A DNA stretch of 64,000 nt from Methyloversatilis discipulorum (lineage in GTDB: Bacteria > Pseudomonadota > Gammaproteobacteria > Burkholderiales > Rhodocyclaceae): positions 62,001 to 126,000 of the forward strand of contig NZ_JADMJL010000011.1 of the NCBI RefSeq assembly GCF_018780585.1, in the 5' to 3' direction. The notes below the pieces were generated by a model. The model did no database searches and was not told the DNA's origin. It saw only the letters and a program-made list of their open reading frames with translations. Below are positions 17,302 to 25,792 of this stretch, piece after piece. Each line of letters opens with the position of its first letter. The first letter of the stretch is position 1. A program made the translations under genes and the position numbers.

Positions 17302-18120
17302 ATGCGCACCACACTTTCCACCCTCATCGCCCTGTCCGGCTTCGCGCTGGCGGGTTCCGCACACGCCGGGCCGTTCGCGCCGGCGGCCGGCAGCGCCGGC
17401 TCCATCGCCATCCACAAGGACAGCGCTGCCTTCGTCCAGTGGGCCACCGGCTACTCGGACTACCAGCCCGGCCCGAACGTCGACGCCGCCTGGAAGAACC
17501 CGGCCGAAGGCCTGGGCAAGGCCGAAGGCACCTCGACTGACGTCGTCGTGCTGGGCGACGGCGGCCGCATCACGCTGACGTTCGACGGCTACATCACGAA
17601 TGGCGCCGGCGCCGATTTCGCGGTGTTCGAGAACAGCTTCAGCAATACCTTCCTCGAACTGGCCTTCGTCGAGGTGTCGTCCAACGGCACCGACTTCTTC
17701 CGCTTCCCGAACTACTCCTTCACACCCAGCCCCGTATCCGGCTTCGGCACCATCGACCCGACCAATATCGACGGCCTGGCCGGCAAGTACCGCGCCGGCT
17801 ACGGCACGCCGTTCGATCTCGACCTGCTGAGCGGCATCGCCGGCCTGGACGTGAACAAGGTGCAGTACGTGCGCCTGATCGACGTGGTCGGCAATGGCTC
17901 GACTTTCGACAGCTACCCGGCGGCCTACGGCGGCCCGCACCCGATCTACGACCCGTACCCGACCAGCGGCAGCAGCGGCTTCGACCTCGACGCGGTGGGC
18001 GTCATCCACTACGCCGCTTTCGACGCGCAGACACCGCCGGTGCCGGAGCCTTCGCAGTGGGCGATGTATGCCGCCGCGCTCGGCCTGCTGTCCGTCATCG
18101 TCCGTCGCAACCGCGCCTGA
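17302..18120 (+). CDS. PEP-CTERM surface protein, first gene of the B12-controlled operon
   Basis: A 272-residue exported protein. Residues 1-24 form a signal peptide (ending SAHAGPF). The C-terminus is a PEP-CTERM sorting signal: VPEPSQW, a hydrophobic helix, then RRNRA. The mature domain is Gly/Asp/Tyr-rich with GADFAVFENSFSNTFLELAFVE, GFGTIDPTNIDGLAGKY and a closing SGFDLDAVGVIH. This is a recurrent beta-rich extracellular domain of unknown function. Exosortase would cut and anchor it at the envelope surface; no exosortase is in this window. GGAGG precedes the ATG. The riboswitch directly upstream points to a role in cobalamin or corrinoid capture (inference). Confidence 0.85.
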   Translation: MRTTLSTLIALSGFALAGSAHAGPFAPAAGSAGSIAIHKDSAAFVQWATGYSDYQPGPNVDAAWKNPAEGLGKAEGTSTDVVVLGDGGRITLTFDGYITNGAGADFAVFENSFSNTFLELAFVEVSSNGTDFFRFPNYSFTPSPVSGFGTIDPTNIDGLAGKYRAGYGTPFDLDLLSGIAGLDVNKVQYVRLIDVVGNGSTFDSYPAAYGGPHPIYDPYPTSGSSGFDLDAVGVIHYAAFDAQTPPVPEPSQWAMYAAALGLLSVIVRRNRA

Positions 18121-18146
18121 ACGGCGCCGCACCAGGAACACCACAC

Positions 18147-18932
18147 ATGAATATCCGCACGCTTGCACTCTCGCTCTGCGCACTCGCCCTGAGCCAACCG
18201 GCCGCCGCGGTCAGCGTATCGACCTTCGACGACTTGACGCTGACCCCCGACAGCGTCTTCTTCCCGAAGACCAGCACCACCTTCACCAGTGGTGCCGCCA
18301 CCTTCAACCACAGCTTCAACGACTGGGGTGGCGACTGCTGCCACACCGACTGGGTCTATTCCAACCAGACCGACACCACCACCGAGGGCTATCTGAACCA
18401 GCACAGCGCCATCGCCGGCGGCGGCGCCGAAGGCTCGGCCAACTACGCGGTGGCCAATATCGGCGCGCCAGTGGCGAGCTTCGCCGCGCCGGTGAATGTG
18501 CTGGGCGCATGGTTCACCAACAGCACCTATGCCGCGCTGTCGATGCTCAACGGCGACGGCTTCGCCAAGCAGTTCGGCGGGGCGGCCGGCAGTGATGCCG
18601 ACTGGTTCATGCTCACCGTCACCGGCCTCGACAGCTTCGGCCAGAGCACCGGCAGCGTGGACTTCATGCTTGCCGACTACCGCTTTGCCGACAGCGCCGA
18701 CGACTACATCGTCACCGACTGGCGCTGGGTCGACCTGAGCGCGCTGGGCACGGTGAGCAGTCTGCAGTTCGCGCTCGCATCCAGCGACAACGGCGCCTTC
18801 GGCATGAACACGCCGGCCTATTTCGCGATGGATAACCTCGCGGTCGCCGCCGTGCCGGAACCCGAACAGGCGGCGCTGCTGCTTGCCGGCCTGGCGCTGG
18901 TCGGTGCCGTCGCCCGCCGCCGCATGGCCTGA
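18147..18932 (+). CDS. DUF4465-family PEP-CTERM protein, candidate corrinoid-binding
   Basis: A 261-residue exported protein: signal peptide (ending PAAAVSV), a DUF4465-like domain, and a C-terminal PEP-CTERM signal (VPEPEQ, hydrophobic helix, ARRRMA). Diagnostic stretches include GGDCCHTDWVYSNQTDTTT, SANYAVANIG, WFTNSTYAALSMLNGDGFAKQF, FMLADYR and GMNTPAYFAMDNL. DUF4465 is, as I recall, the domain of BtuH-type surface proteins that bind B12 in gut Bacteroidetes, where they are lipoproteins. Here the anchor would be PEP-CTERM. It sits 26 bases after the previous gene, under the same riboswitch and ahead of a BtuB-like receptor. B12 binding is inferred. Confidence 0.85.
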   Translation: MNIRTLALSLCALALSQPAAAVSVSTFDDLTLTPDSVFFPKTSTTFTSGAATFNHSFNDWGGDCCHTDWVYSNQTDTTTEGYLNQHSAIAGGGAEGSANYAVANIGAPVASFAAPVNVLGAWFTNSTYAALSMLNGDGFAKQFGGAAGSDADWFMLTVTGLDSFGQSTGSVDFMLADYRFADSADDYIVTDWRWVDLSALGTVSSLQFALASSDNGAFGMNTPAYFAMDNLAVAAVPEPEQAALLLAGLALVGAVARRRMA

Positions 18933-18951
18933 GTCATACCTTGAGTCATGC

Positions 18952-18978
18952 CCGGCTTCGCCCTGTGGGCGAAGCCGG
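18952..18978 (+). other. Perfect 12-bp intergenic hairpin inside the B12 operon
   Basis: CCGGCTTCGCCC-TGT-GGGCGAAGCCGG sits between the DUF4465 gene and the receptor start. No T-run follows directly, so it is more likely an mRNA-stability or processing element than a full terminator. Confidence 0.7.
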
Positions 18979-18994
18979 TGCTGAGGCCATTTTC

Positions 18995-21043
18995 ATGAAC
19001 ATCTTCTTCCGGCAAGCGCTGGCGGCCCTCGCGTGTCTACCCGCCATGCAGGCTCACGCCGACGAGCCCTTCCGGCTCGACGAAATCGTCATCAGCGCGC
19101 CGTCGGCCGATGACACGCTGCGCGCGGTGCCGCACGGCGTGTCGGTCATCACCGCGGACGACATCGAGCGTGCCGGTGCGCAGGGCATGGGCGAACTGCT
19201 CAGCCGTGAAGCCGGCCTCAACCTGCAGAGCTATTTCGGCCGCGACAAGGGCGCCACCGTCGACATGCGCGGCCTGGGCGCGACCGCGGTGAGCAATGTG
19301 CTGGTGCTGGTCGACGGCGTGCGCCTTAATGCCGACGATCTGTCGGGCGCGGACCTGTCTTCGGTTTCGCTGTCGCAGGTCGAGCGCATCGAAGTGCTGC
19401 GCGGCGCCGGGGCGGTGCGCCATGGCGACGGTGCGGTCGGCGGCATCGTGCACATCCAGACCCGGCGCCCGCGGCCCGGGCCGCTCACCGGTCAGCTCGA
19501 TCTGCGCGCTGGCGCCTGGGGCACCCGCGAAGCGCGGCTGCGCGCAGCCGGCGGCACTGGGCCGCTGGCAGCCAGTGTCACATTGAGCCGGCAGGACAGC
19601 GACGGCTACCGTGACAACGATCGCTACGCCGCGCGCGACAGCGCGGTCGAGCTAAGTCTGCTGCCTGAGGGCGCGTGGTCCTTCATCGACCTCAGCCTGC
19701 GCGCGGCGCGCCACATCGACGAGTACGGCCTGCCGGGGCCAGTCAGCGCCGAAGCCTTCCGCGGTAGCAGTGCGCGAAGACGGGGCAGCAGCGCCTCACC
19801 GCTCGATGGCGGCAGCACCGACGACCGCACGCTGGGCGCCCGGCTGCGTGCCGATTTCGGCGACGCCGGGCTGTTCACCGTGCAGTTCGACCACCGCGAC
19901 CGCGAGAACCCTTACTTCATCGGTGCGCAAGGCGGCACCTCGCTGGCCGACCAGCGCAACGTGATCGACGCCACCCGGCGCGATCTGCGCCTGACGCACG
20001 AACTGGGCATCGACGCCTTCGGTCAGCGGCACGACCTGGCATTCGGCTACGTCAGCCAGTCGTCCGACTACCTGCGGCGCGAGAACGGCGACTTCGTGGT
20101 CGGAAACTCGACCCGGCGCAGCGGTGAACTGAATGGCCACGCGGGCTGGGCCGAAGGTGTGTTCAGGCTGGGGCAGGGCGTCAGCGTCAACGCCGGCCTG
20201 CGCCACGACCGCGCCGAGAGTCGCACCGCGGGCAGCCGCTACACGCGCGAGTGCCAGTACATCTTCATTCCGTTTCCGGTCGAAGTGCCCGGCAGCTGCG
20301 TGAACGCATTCCGCGCCACCGACGCCACCGCATCGGACTGGCGCAACCGGGCGAGCGAACTGGGGGCGAGCTGGCAGCTGTCGCCGGCACTGACCGTGTT
20401 CGCCGCGGACAGCCGTCACTTCCGCAACCCGAACGTCGATGAACTCGCACTCGCGGCGGCCGACCTGCGCCCGCAGAGCGGCCGCACGCGCGAAGCGGGT
20501 TTGCGCGTGCGTGGGAAAACGGTCGAGTTCGGCGCCACGGTCTATCGCATGCGAATCGAGGACGAAATCTACTTTGACAGCGCCAGCGGCCTGAGCGTGA
20601 ATCGCAACTACGAACTGCCCACGGTGCGCACCGGCGTCGAGATCGATCTGCGCTGGCGCATCCGGCCCGGTGTGCTGTTTGCCACCAACGCCGGCTACGT
20701 GCAGCCGCGCTTCGAAGGCAGCGACGCCGACGTGCCGCTGGTGCCGCGCCGCACCGCCAACGCCCGCGTCGAATGGACGCCGGCCGATGCGCAGCGCTTC
20801 ACCCTGAGCGCCCGCCACGCCGGCCGCCGCTTCGACGGCAACGACCTCGACAACCGCAGCTTCGCTCCGCTGCCGTCCTACACCGTGTTCGACCTCGCAT
20901 TCAGCACCCGCGCCGGCGCCGCGACCTGGTCGGCCGGCATCAACAACCTGTTCGACAAGGTGTATTCGACGCTTGCCTACAGCAATACCTACTACCCCAT
21001 GCCCGAGCGAGCGGCCTGGGTGGCGGTGAGCTGGAAGATGTAG
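18995..21043 (+). CDS. btuB: TonB-dependent receptor, BtuB-like (cobalamin/corrinoid uptake)
   Basis: A 682-residue outer-membrane receptor. ATG 18995 begins a signal peptide ending AMQAHADEP. A TonB box (DEIVISA) follows, then a plug with VPHGVSVITADDIER, VDMRGLGA, VLVLVDGVRLN and RIEVLRGAGAVRHGDGAVGG. The 22-strand barrel ends in Met after WVAVSWKM. The order matches BtuB, with a vitamin-like compact plug. It is third in the riboswitch-controlled operon, so cobalamin or related corrinoids are the likely cargo. The inner-membrane BtuCDF transporter is not in this window. The symbol is assigned by context plus family; another corrinoid or cobalt-linked ligand is possible. Confidence 0.85.
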   Translation: MNIFFRQALAALACLPAMQAHADEPFRLDEIVISAPSADDTLRAVPHGVSVITADDIERAGAQGMGELLSREAGLNLQSYFGRDKGATVDMRGLGATAVSNVLVLVDGVRLNADDLSGADLSSVSLSQVERIEVLRGAGAVRHGDGAVGGIVHIQTRRPRPGPLTGQLDLRAGAWGTREARLRAAGGTGPLAASVTLSRQDSDGYRDNDRYAARDSAVELSLLPEGAWSFIDLSLRAARHIDEYGLPGPVSAEAFRGSSARRRGSSASPLDGGSTDDRTLGARLRADFGDAGLFTVQFDHRDRENPYFIGAQGGTSLADQRNVIDATRRDLRLTHELGIDAFGQRHDLAFGYVSQSSDYLRRENGDFVVGNSTRRSGELNGHAGWAEGVFRLGQGVSVNAGLRHDRAESRTAGSRYTRECQYIFIPFPVEVPGSCVNAFRATDATASDWRNRASELGASWQLSPALTVFAADSRHFRNPNVDELALAAADLRPQSGRTREAGLRVRGKTVEFGATVYRMRIEDEIYFDSASGLSVNRNYELPTVRTGVEIDLRWRIRPGVLFATNAGYVQPRFEGSDADVPLVPRRTANARVEWTPADAQRFTLSARHAGRRFDGNDLDNRSFAPLPSYTVFDLAFSTRAGAATWSAGINNLFDKVYSTLAYSNTYYPMPERAAWVAVSWKM

Positions 21044-21156
21044 GTTTTCGGCACGCTGTCGATCTGAGCAGATACAAGCGGTTCTCGGACTGCGGCTGCG
21101 ACCGTGTATCGGGCTGACAGTAGCTGATCCTGTTGCGGCGCGGGACCACGCTCGCG

Positions 21157-22128
21157 TCAGCCGTGCAGGACGCGCTCGCTGCGCTGGGCGAAATAGAACC
21201 ACTCGTTGCCCGGTGTGGCGCCCGGATTCGGGAAGACGATGAAGCCGTCGCGTCGGGCGCGCACTTCGCTGCCGTCCTCTCGCGTGCCGATCAGGTCACC
21301 GGCCGACACCGGATCGAAGCTGGCCCAGGGGCGCGCGAAGGTGTCGCCGGCGTGCAGCCGGTCGATCACTTCGACCAGCTTCAGCAGTTCGCAGTCGGAG
21401 CGCGCGGGCGGCGGTGTGTCGTCGGTGAGGCCGAGGTGGGCGAGCGTGTTGCGGATCGCACGCCAGGCGAAATCGGGCGCGGACGGGTCTTCGTGCTGGC
21501 CGCATTCGAGCGTGATCGCGTAACCGCCCATGCGGCGCATGTATTCGGTGGTGCCGACGCCGTAGTCGGGGTCCGTGCTGAGCAGTTGCGCGCGCTCGGT
21601 CGGCGCGGTGCGCGCGAGCCGGGTGCGCACGCCGGTTGCATAGGTGTCCAGCCAGCCCTCGACCAGGCGACGCGCACCGAGGCGCAGCGCCACCGCCTCT
21701 TCGGCTGCGGCGTGGGCGAAGGGTTCGAGCGGGCCGGTGTTGTCCTGCGGGCCCAGCATGGCGAAGGGCTCGCCGCCGGTGTGGAAGGAATGCAGGTCGA
21801 GCAGCACCTCGTGCGCCGCCAGCAGCGGACACAGTGCGTTGGCGATGCGGTCCTCGTAGTCCTGCGGAGCCTCCTTCGGGCCGAGATTGCGGTTCAGGTT
21901 GCGGTCGCCCGCCCGCTGACCGCGCAGATAGGCGAGCGGGTTGGTGACCGGCACGAAGGTGACCGAGCCGCGCAGGATGCGCAGCTCGCCGCGGTCGAGT
22001 TCGCCAAGGACGCGGGCGATGCCCTGGGTGCCGCAGGTTTCGTTGCCGTGCACGGCGCCGAGCACGATCAGTTTCGGGCCGGCTTCGAGGCCGTGGTAGC
22101 AGTGGGTGCGCAGGCTGGTCAGGTTCAT
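21157..22128 (-). CDS. Succinylglutamate desuccinylase/aspartoacylase family Zn hydrolase
   Basis: A 323-residue M14-like amidohydrolase. Zn-site elements are visible: GAVHGNETCG (His and Glu ligands), DLHSFHTGG (later His), the substrate Arg/Asn region GDRNLNRNLG, and a catalytic Glu in ITLECGQHEDP. ATG 22128 is chosen because it overlaps the selO stop as ATGA; the upstream extension would lie inside selO. Members remove acyl groups from amino acids or similar amides; the substrate here is unknown. It is translationally coupled to SelO, an association I cannot explain functionally. Confidence 0.85.
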   Translation of the reverse strand: MNLTSLRTHCYHGLEAGPKLIVLGAVHGNETCGTQGIARVLGELDRGELRILRGSVTFVPVTNPLAYLRGQRAGDRNLNRNLGPKEAPQDYEDRIANALCPLLAAHEVLLDLHSFHTGGEPFAMLGPQDNTGPLEPFAHAAAEEAVALRLGARRLVEGWLDTYATGVRTRLARTAPTERAQLLSTDPDYGVGTTEYMRRMGGYAITLECGQHEDPSAPDFAWRAIRNTLAHLGLTDDTPPPARSDCELLKLVEVIDRLHAGDTFARPWASFDPVSAGDLIGTREDGSEVRARRDGFIVFPNPGATPGNEWFYFAQRSERVLHG

Positions 22129-23717
22129 GAGCTGCAGGACAGTGCGGAACAGCCGGGCTTGTTGCGCGCCCATTCCGGGCGGCGGCCGGCGAGGTCGTCG
22201 AATTCCGGCTGTTCGTCGTAGGGGCGCTGCATCATCTTCAGCAGGCGCTCGATCATGCCGGTGTCACCGGCGGTGGCATCGTCGATCGCACGCTGGGCGA
22301 GCCAGTTGCGGACGATGTACTTCGGATTGGTCGCGTTCATGCGGGCGATGCGTGCGGCATCCGGCTCGCCGCCCGCGGTGACGCGTTGCGCCCACTGCTG
22401 CAGCCAGCCGAGCAGCTCGCGGCCATGCTCGGGCGACGGCCCTTCGCCACTGTAGAAGGCTTCGTGCAGCGGAGCGAGCGCTGCCGCGTCGCCCGCCGCC
22501 GCGGCAGCGAGCGGCACGTCGGCGAGGCGACGGAAGAAGATCGTGAAGTCGCACTCTTCGTGCTGCAGCAGCTGGAACAGACGGCTGCGCATGTCCTGCT
22601 CGGCGTCGTCACCGGGTGCCGGCAGCGGCAGGCCGAGCTTGTTGGCCAGCATCGCGGTCCAGCCGTCGGCGAAGGTCTGTTCGTAGCGTTCGAGCGCGGC
22701 GTCGATGGCGTCGCGGTCGTCGATCAGCGGCGCCAGCGCGGCGGCCAGGCGGGTGAGGTTCCAGTAGCCGATCTGCGGCTGGCGGCCGTAGCAGTAGCGA
22801 CGACCCTGGGCGTCGGTGGTGTTCGGCGTCCACATCATGTCCACGCCTTCGAGCCAGCCGTAGGGGCCGTAGTCGATGGTCAGGCCGAGGATGGACATGT
22901 TGTCGGTGTTCATGACGCCATGCACGAAGCCGACGCGCATCCAATCCACCATCAGCGTCGCGGTGCGGCGGCAGATTTCCGAGAACCACTCGGCGTATGA
23001 GCCGATGCCCGGGTAGTGATGCGTCATCACCCAGTCGGCGAGCTGGCGCAGCAGCGGCAGTTCCTGCTCCGAGGTCAGGATTTCGAAGTGGCCGAAGCGC
23101 ACGAAGCTCGGCGCGACGCGGCAGACGATGGCGCCGGGCTCGTACTCCGGACGCCCGTCGTAGAACATGTCCCGCACCACCTGGTCGCCGGTGGCGACCA
23201 GACTCAGCGCGCGCGTGGTCGGAATGCCGAGGTGGAACATCTCTTCGCTGCACAGGAATTCGCGCACCGACGAACGCAGTACTGCGCGGCCATCGGCGCG
23301 GCGCGAGTAGGGGGTCGGTCCGGCGCCCTTCAGTTGCAGTTCCTGCCGCTGACCGTGGATGTCGAACATTTCGCCCAGCGTGATGGCGCGGCCGTCGCCG
23401 AGCTGGCCGGCCCAGTTGCCGAACTGGTGGCCGCCGTAGCGCGCGGAGTAGGGCTGCATGCCGGGCAGCACGCGGTTGCCGGCCAGTGCCTCGACCGCCG
23501 CGTCGACCCGCGCCGGGCGGGCGAGGCCGAGCTGGGCGCCGAGCACGTCGGACCAGGCCAGCAGTGCGGGCGCGGCCACCGGCGTCGGCGGCGTGAAGGT
23601 ATACGACGCGTTGCGCACCTGGCGGGAGCGGATGAGGTCCGATGGATCCGCCGGCAGGCTGCGTACGAACAGGTTGTCGAACTCGATCTCGTCGAGTCGT
23701 TTGTGTGCGGCTGACAT
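22125..23717 (-). CDS. selO: SelO-family protein adenylyltransferase (YdiU)
   Basis: A 530-residue pseudokinase-fold enzyme that transfers AMP to protein hydroxyl groups. Typical stretches: FDNLFVRSLPADP at the N-terminus, RYGGHQFGNWAGQLGDGRA, LQLKGAGPTPYSRRADGRAVLRSS, HGVMNTDNMSILGLTIDYGPYG and a C-terminal LSCSS in the position where eukaryotic SelO has selenocysteine. Length agrees with bacterial SelO (~480-520). I choose ATG 23717 (MSAAHKR); two upstream in-frame starts would add residues unlike the family. Role is redox and oxidative-stress regulation by AMPylation. Confidence 0.93.
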   Translation of the reverse strand: MSAAHKRLDEIEFDNLFVRSLPADPSDLIRSRQVRNASYTFTPPTPVAAPALLAWSDVLGAQLGLARPARVDAAVEALAGNRVLPGMQPYSARYGGHQFGNWAGQLGDGRAITLGEMFDIHGQRQELQLKGAGPTPYSRRADGRAVLRSSVREFLCSEEMFHLGIPTTRALSLVATGDQVVRDMFYDGRPEYEPGAIVCRVAPSFVRFGHFEILTSEQELPLLRQLADWVMTHHYPGIGSYAEWFSEICRRTATLMVDWMRVGFVHGVMNTDNMSILGLTIDYGPYGWLEGVDMMWTPNTTDAQGRRYCYGRQPQIGYWNLTRLAAALAPLIDDRDAIDAALERYEQTFADGWTAMLANKLGLPLPAPGDDAEQDMRSRLFQLLQHEECDFTIFFRRLADVPLAAAAAGDAAALAPLHEAFYSGEGPSPEHGRELLGWLQQWAQRVTAGGEPDAARIARMNATNPKYIVRNWLAQRAIDDATAGDTGMIERLLKMMQRPYDEQPEFDDLAGRRPEWARNKPGCSALSCSS

Positions 23718-23773
23718 GGATGCGCTGGTACGTGCGGAAGACTGCATTGTGAGCGAAGCGACGGCGCGCGGGT

Positions 23774-24730
23774 TCAATCGTGATGAAGCGCGGACAGCCA
23801 GACCTGCAGACGGGTGTCGGCTATGCCCTGGGTGATGCACACCACGGTCGAGCCGCGCGCGGCGTCGGGCCAGGCGGGCAGGAGTGTCGGCGGGTAGAGC
23901 GCATGCTGTACGCCCTGCACGACCAGCGGGCGCGACTCGCCGGCGACGTCGAACAGTGCCTTCATGCGCAACAGGCCGGGGCCGGCGATGTCTGGCCAGG
24001 CGGCGAGCCAGGCGTCGATCTGCGCGCGCTGCAGCGGTTGCTCGATCAGGGTGCTGTCTGCCCGCACGGCATGCGGCGCGGCGATGGTCGGCGGTGCGGC
24101 GCGGTAGCGCATGACGGCTGGCGGGTCGAACAGTGCCGGCCCGAGGCTCGCGGTCTGCAGGTCGAGCTGAGGCGCGAACGGGTTCAGCGCGGCCAGCGTC
24201 TGCCGCAGCGTGACGACCGCGGCGGCGTCGGCGAGATCGGTCTTGCTAATCAGCAGGCGGTCGGCGGCGGCGACCTGGCGCACCGCTTCCGGGCGCATGG
24301 CCAGCGTCGCCGCCGCGTGCGTGGCATCGACCACGGTGAGCGTGCAGCTCAGCCGGTAGCGTTCGACCACGCGCGCATCGGCGGCCAGCGTGCGCAACAC
24401 CGGTGCCGGATCGGCCAGGCCGGTGGTTTCGATCACGATGCGTTCGAACTGGCGGCGGCCGGCGCGTGCGAAGCGCCAGTGCGCGTCGCGCAAGGTCTGC
24501 GCGAGGTCGCCACGCAGCGTGCAGCAGACGCAGCCGCTGGCCAGTTCGACCACGGTCTGGTCGGCGGTGTGCGTGACCAGCCGGTGATCGAGCGAGGCCT
24601 CGCCGAACTCGTTCACGATGACCAGCGTGTCGGCCATGTCGGCACGCGCAAGCAGGCGGTTCAACAGCGTGGTCTTGCCGGCGCCGAGAAAGCCGGTCAG
24701 CAGCACCACCGGCAGGCGTTGCGCGCTCAT
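23774..24730 (-). CDS. COG0523 (CobW/ZNG1-like) GTP-binding metallochaperone
   Basis: A 318-residue GTPase: Walker A GFLGAGKTTLL, the metal-binding CXCC motif in SGCVCCTLRGDL, switch region ETTGLADPAP, and ISKTDL as the guanine specificity motif. The C-terminal domain (GLLRMKALFDVAG...VVQGVQHAL) is typical of the CobW_C fold. Members deliver Zn or serve cobalt/B12 or other metalloenzyme systems. ATG 24730 overlaps the LysR stop as ATGA, so the regulator and GTPase are translated together. The lack of a His-rich loop argues against a bulk metal store. Client is unknown. Confidence 0.88.
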   Translation of the reverse strand: MSAQRLPVVLLTGFLGAGKTTLLNRLLARADMADTLVIVNEFGEASLDHRLVTHTADQTVVELASGCVCCTLRGDLAQTLRDAHWRFARAGRRQFERIVIETTGLADPAPVLRTLAADARVVERYRLSCTLTVVDATHAAATLAMRPEAVRQVAAADRLLISKTDLADAAAVVTLRQTLAALNPFAPQLDLQTASLGPALFDPPAVMRYRAAPPTIAAPHAVRADSTLIEQPLQRAQIDAWLAAWPDIAGPGLLRMKALFDVAGESRPLVVQGVQHALYPPTLLPAWPDAARGSTVVCITQGIADTRLQVWLSALHHD

Positions 24731-25698
24731 GCCGGCACGCCTTCGAGCAGAGCCCGGCGGGTGCGCGGGCTGGCCAGTTGCTGCAGCCACCAGTCGAGTG
24801 CGCGGCCGCGCTGGCCGGCGCTGCGCCAGGCGATGGCGAAGCGGGCGACCTTGTCCTCGCCAGTCGCTTTCGCCACCAGTCGTCCCGCTTCGATGTGGGC
24901 GCGCACGCGCGCCTCGGGCAGGAAACCGCAGCCGAGGCCGCGCAGCTGCGCGTCGATCTTCATGTCCAGCGTCGGCACCGTGAGGACGTCCTGTCCGGGC
25001 AGCAGATTGCGCGACACCGGCGACAGTTTCATTGCGCTGTCGGCGATGGCGACCGCGCGGTGCATGCGGATCATCGCCGGGTCCAGCGGTTCGGCGACGC
25101 GCGCCAGCGGGTGATGCGGCGCCACGACGAATACGAAGGGGATGTCACCGAGCGCCTCGACCTGCACGCCGCTGACCCGCGTGTCGTCGGCGTCGACGCC
25201 GATGGCGAGGTCGGCCGCGCCCGACAGCAAGGCTTCCCAGGTGCCGGACAGCACCTCCTGGCGCAGGCGTATGCGCGTCGGCGGCGGCAGGCGCGCGGTG
25301 TCGCGCTGGGCGTAGAAGGCGTCGACCAGATCGAGCAGCGTGTGCGGGCACATCAGCGCGTTGGCGGCGATGGCCAGCTGACCCTCCCAGCCGCTGGCGA
25401 CGCGCTTGACGCGGCTCGCGACGGCGTCCATCTCCAGCAGCAGGCGTCGGCCTTCGACCAGCAGTTCGCGGCCGGCCGGCGTCAGCACGGCGGTGCGGCT
25501 GGCGCGGTCGAACAGCAGCACGTCGAGCGCATCTTCGAGCTGGCGCACGCTGTAGCTGAGAGCCGACGGCACCTTGCCGAGCACGCGCGCGGCGGCGGCG
25601 AAGCTGCCGGCTTCGTCGATGGTGGCGATCAGACGGATCGCTTCGGGCGTCAGCGGATGGTCGCGTTCGGACACGGTGGTGGAGATGTAGTCGTTCAA
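24727..25698 (-). CDS. LysR-family transcriptional regulator
   Basis: About 323 residues: an N-terminal winged helix-turn-helix (GSFAAAARVLGKVPSALSYSVRQLE, so a serine-tyrosine recognition helix) and a periplasmic-binding-like effector domain. No ATG is available; the longest frame starts at TTG 25698 with a possible GTG start at 25674, and an in-frame stop lies just upstream. It diverges from the pirin/flavodoxin pair, the usual target arrangement for LysR proteins, and is coupled to the COG0523 gene downstream. A palindrome overlaps its start. LysR members near pirin and quinone-reductase-like genes often respond to electrophiles or quinones (inference). Confidence 0.9.
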   Translation of the reverse strand: MNDYISTTVSERDHPLTPEAIRLIATIDEAGSFAAAARVLGKVPSALSYSVRQLEDALDVLLFDRASRTAVLTPAGRELLVEGRRLLLEMDAVASRVKRVASGWEGQLAIAANALMCPHTLLDLVDAFYAQRDTARLPPPTRIRLRQEVLSGTWEALLSGAADLAIGVDADDTRVSGVQVEALGDIPFVFVVAPHHPLARVAEPLDPAMIRMHRAVAIADSAMKLSPVSRNLLPGQDVLTVPTLDMKIDAQLRGLGCGFLPEARVRAHIEAGRLVAKATGEDKVARFAIAWRSAGQRGRALDWWLQQLASPRTRRALLEGVPA

Positions 25699-25708
25699 AT
25701 AATTTGAA
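25694..25708. promoter_or_regulatory. Perfect palindrome, candidate LysR operator
   Basis: TTCAAAT-A-ATTTGAA is a perfect 7-1-7 inverted repeat overlapping the LysR start codon and 85 bases ahead of the pirin gene. Its T...A symmetry and AT-richness fit a LysR-type box in an otherwise GC-rich region. Confidence 0.6.
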
Positions 25709-25792
25709 TGATGATATCAGCGACATGCCGACATCGTCGATCGACCCGTCGCCACAATTCACCCATCAACCAACACATCAAGGAGATGGGCA

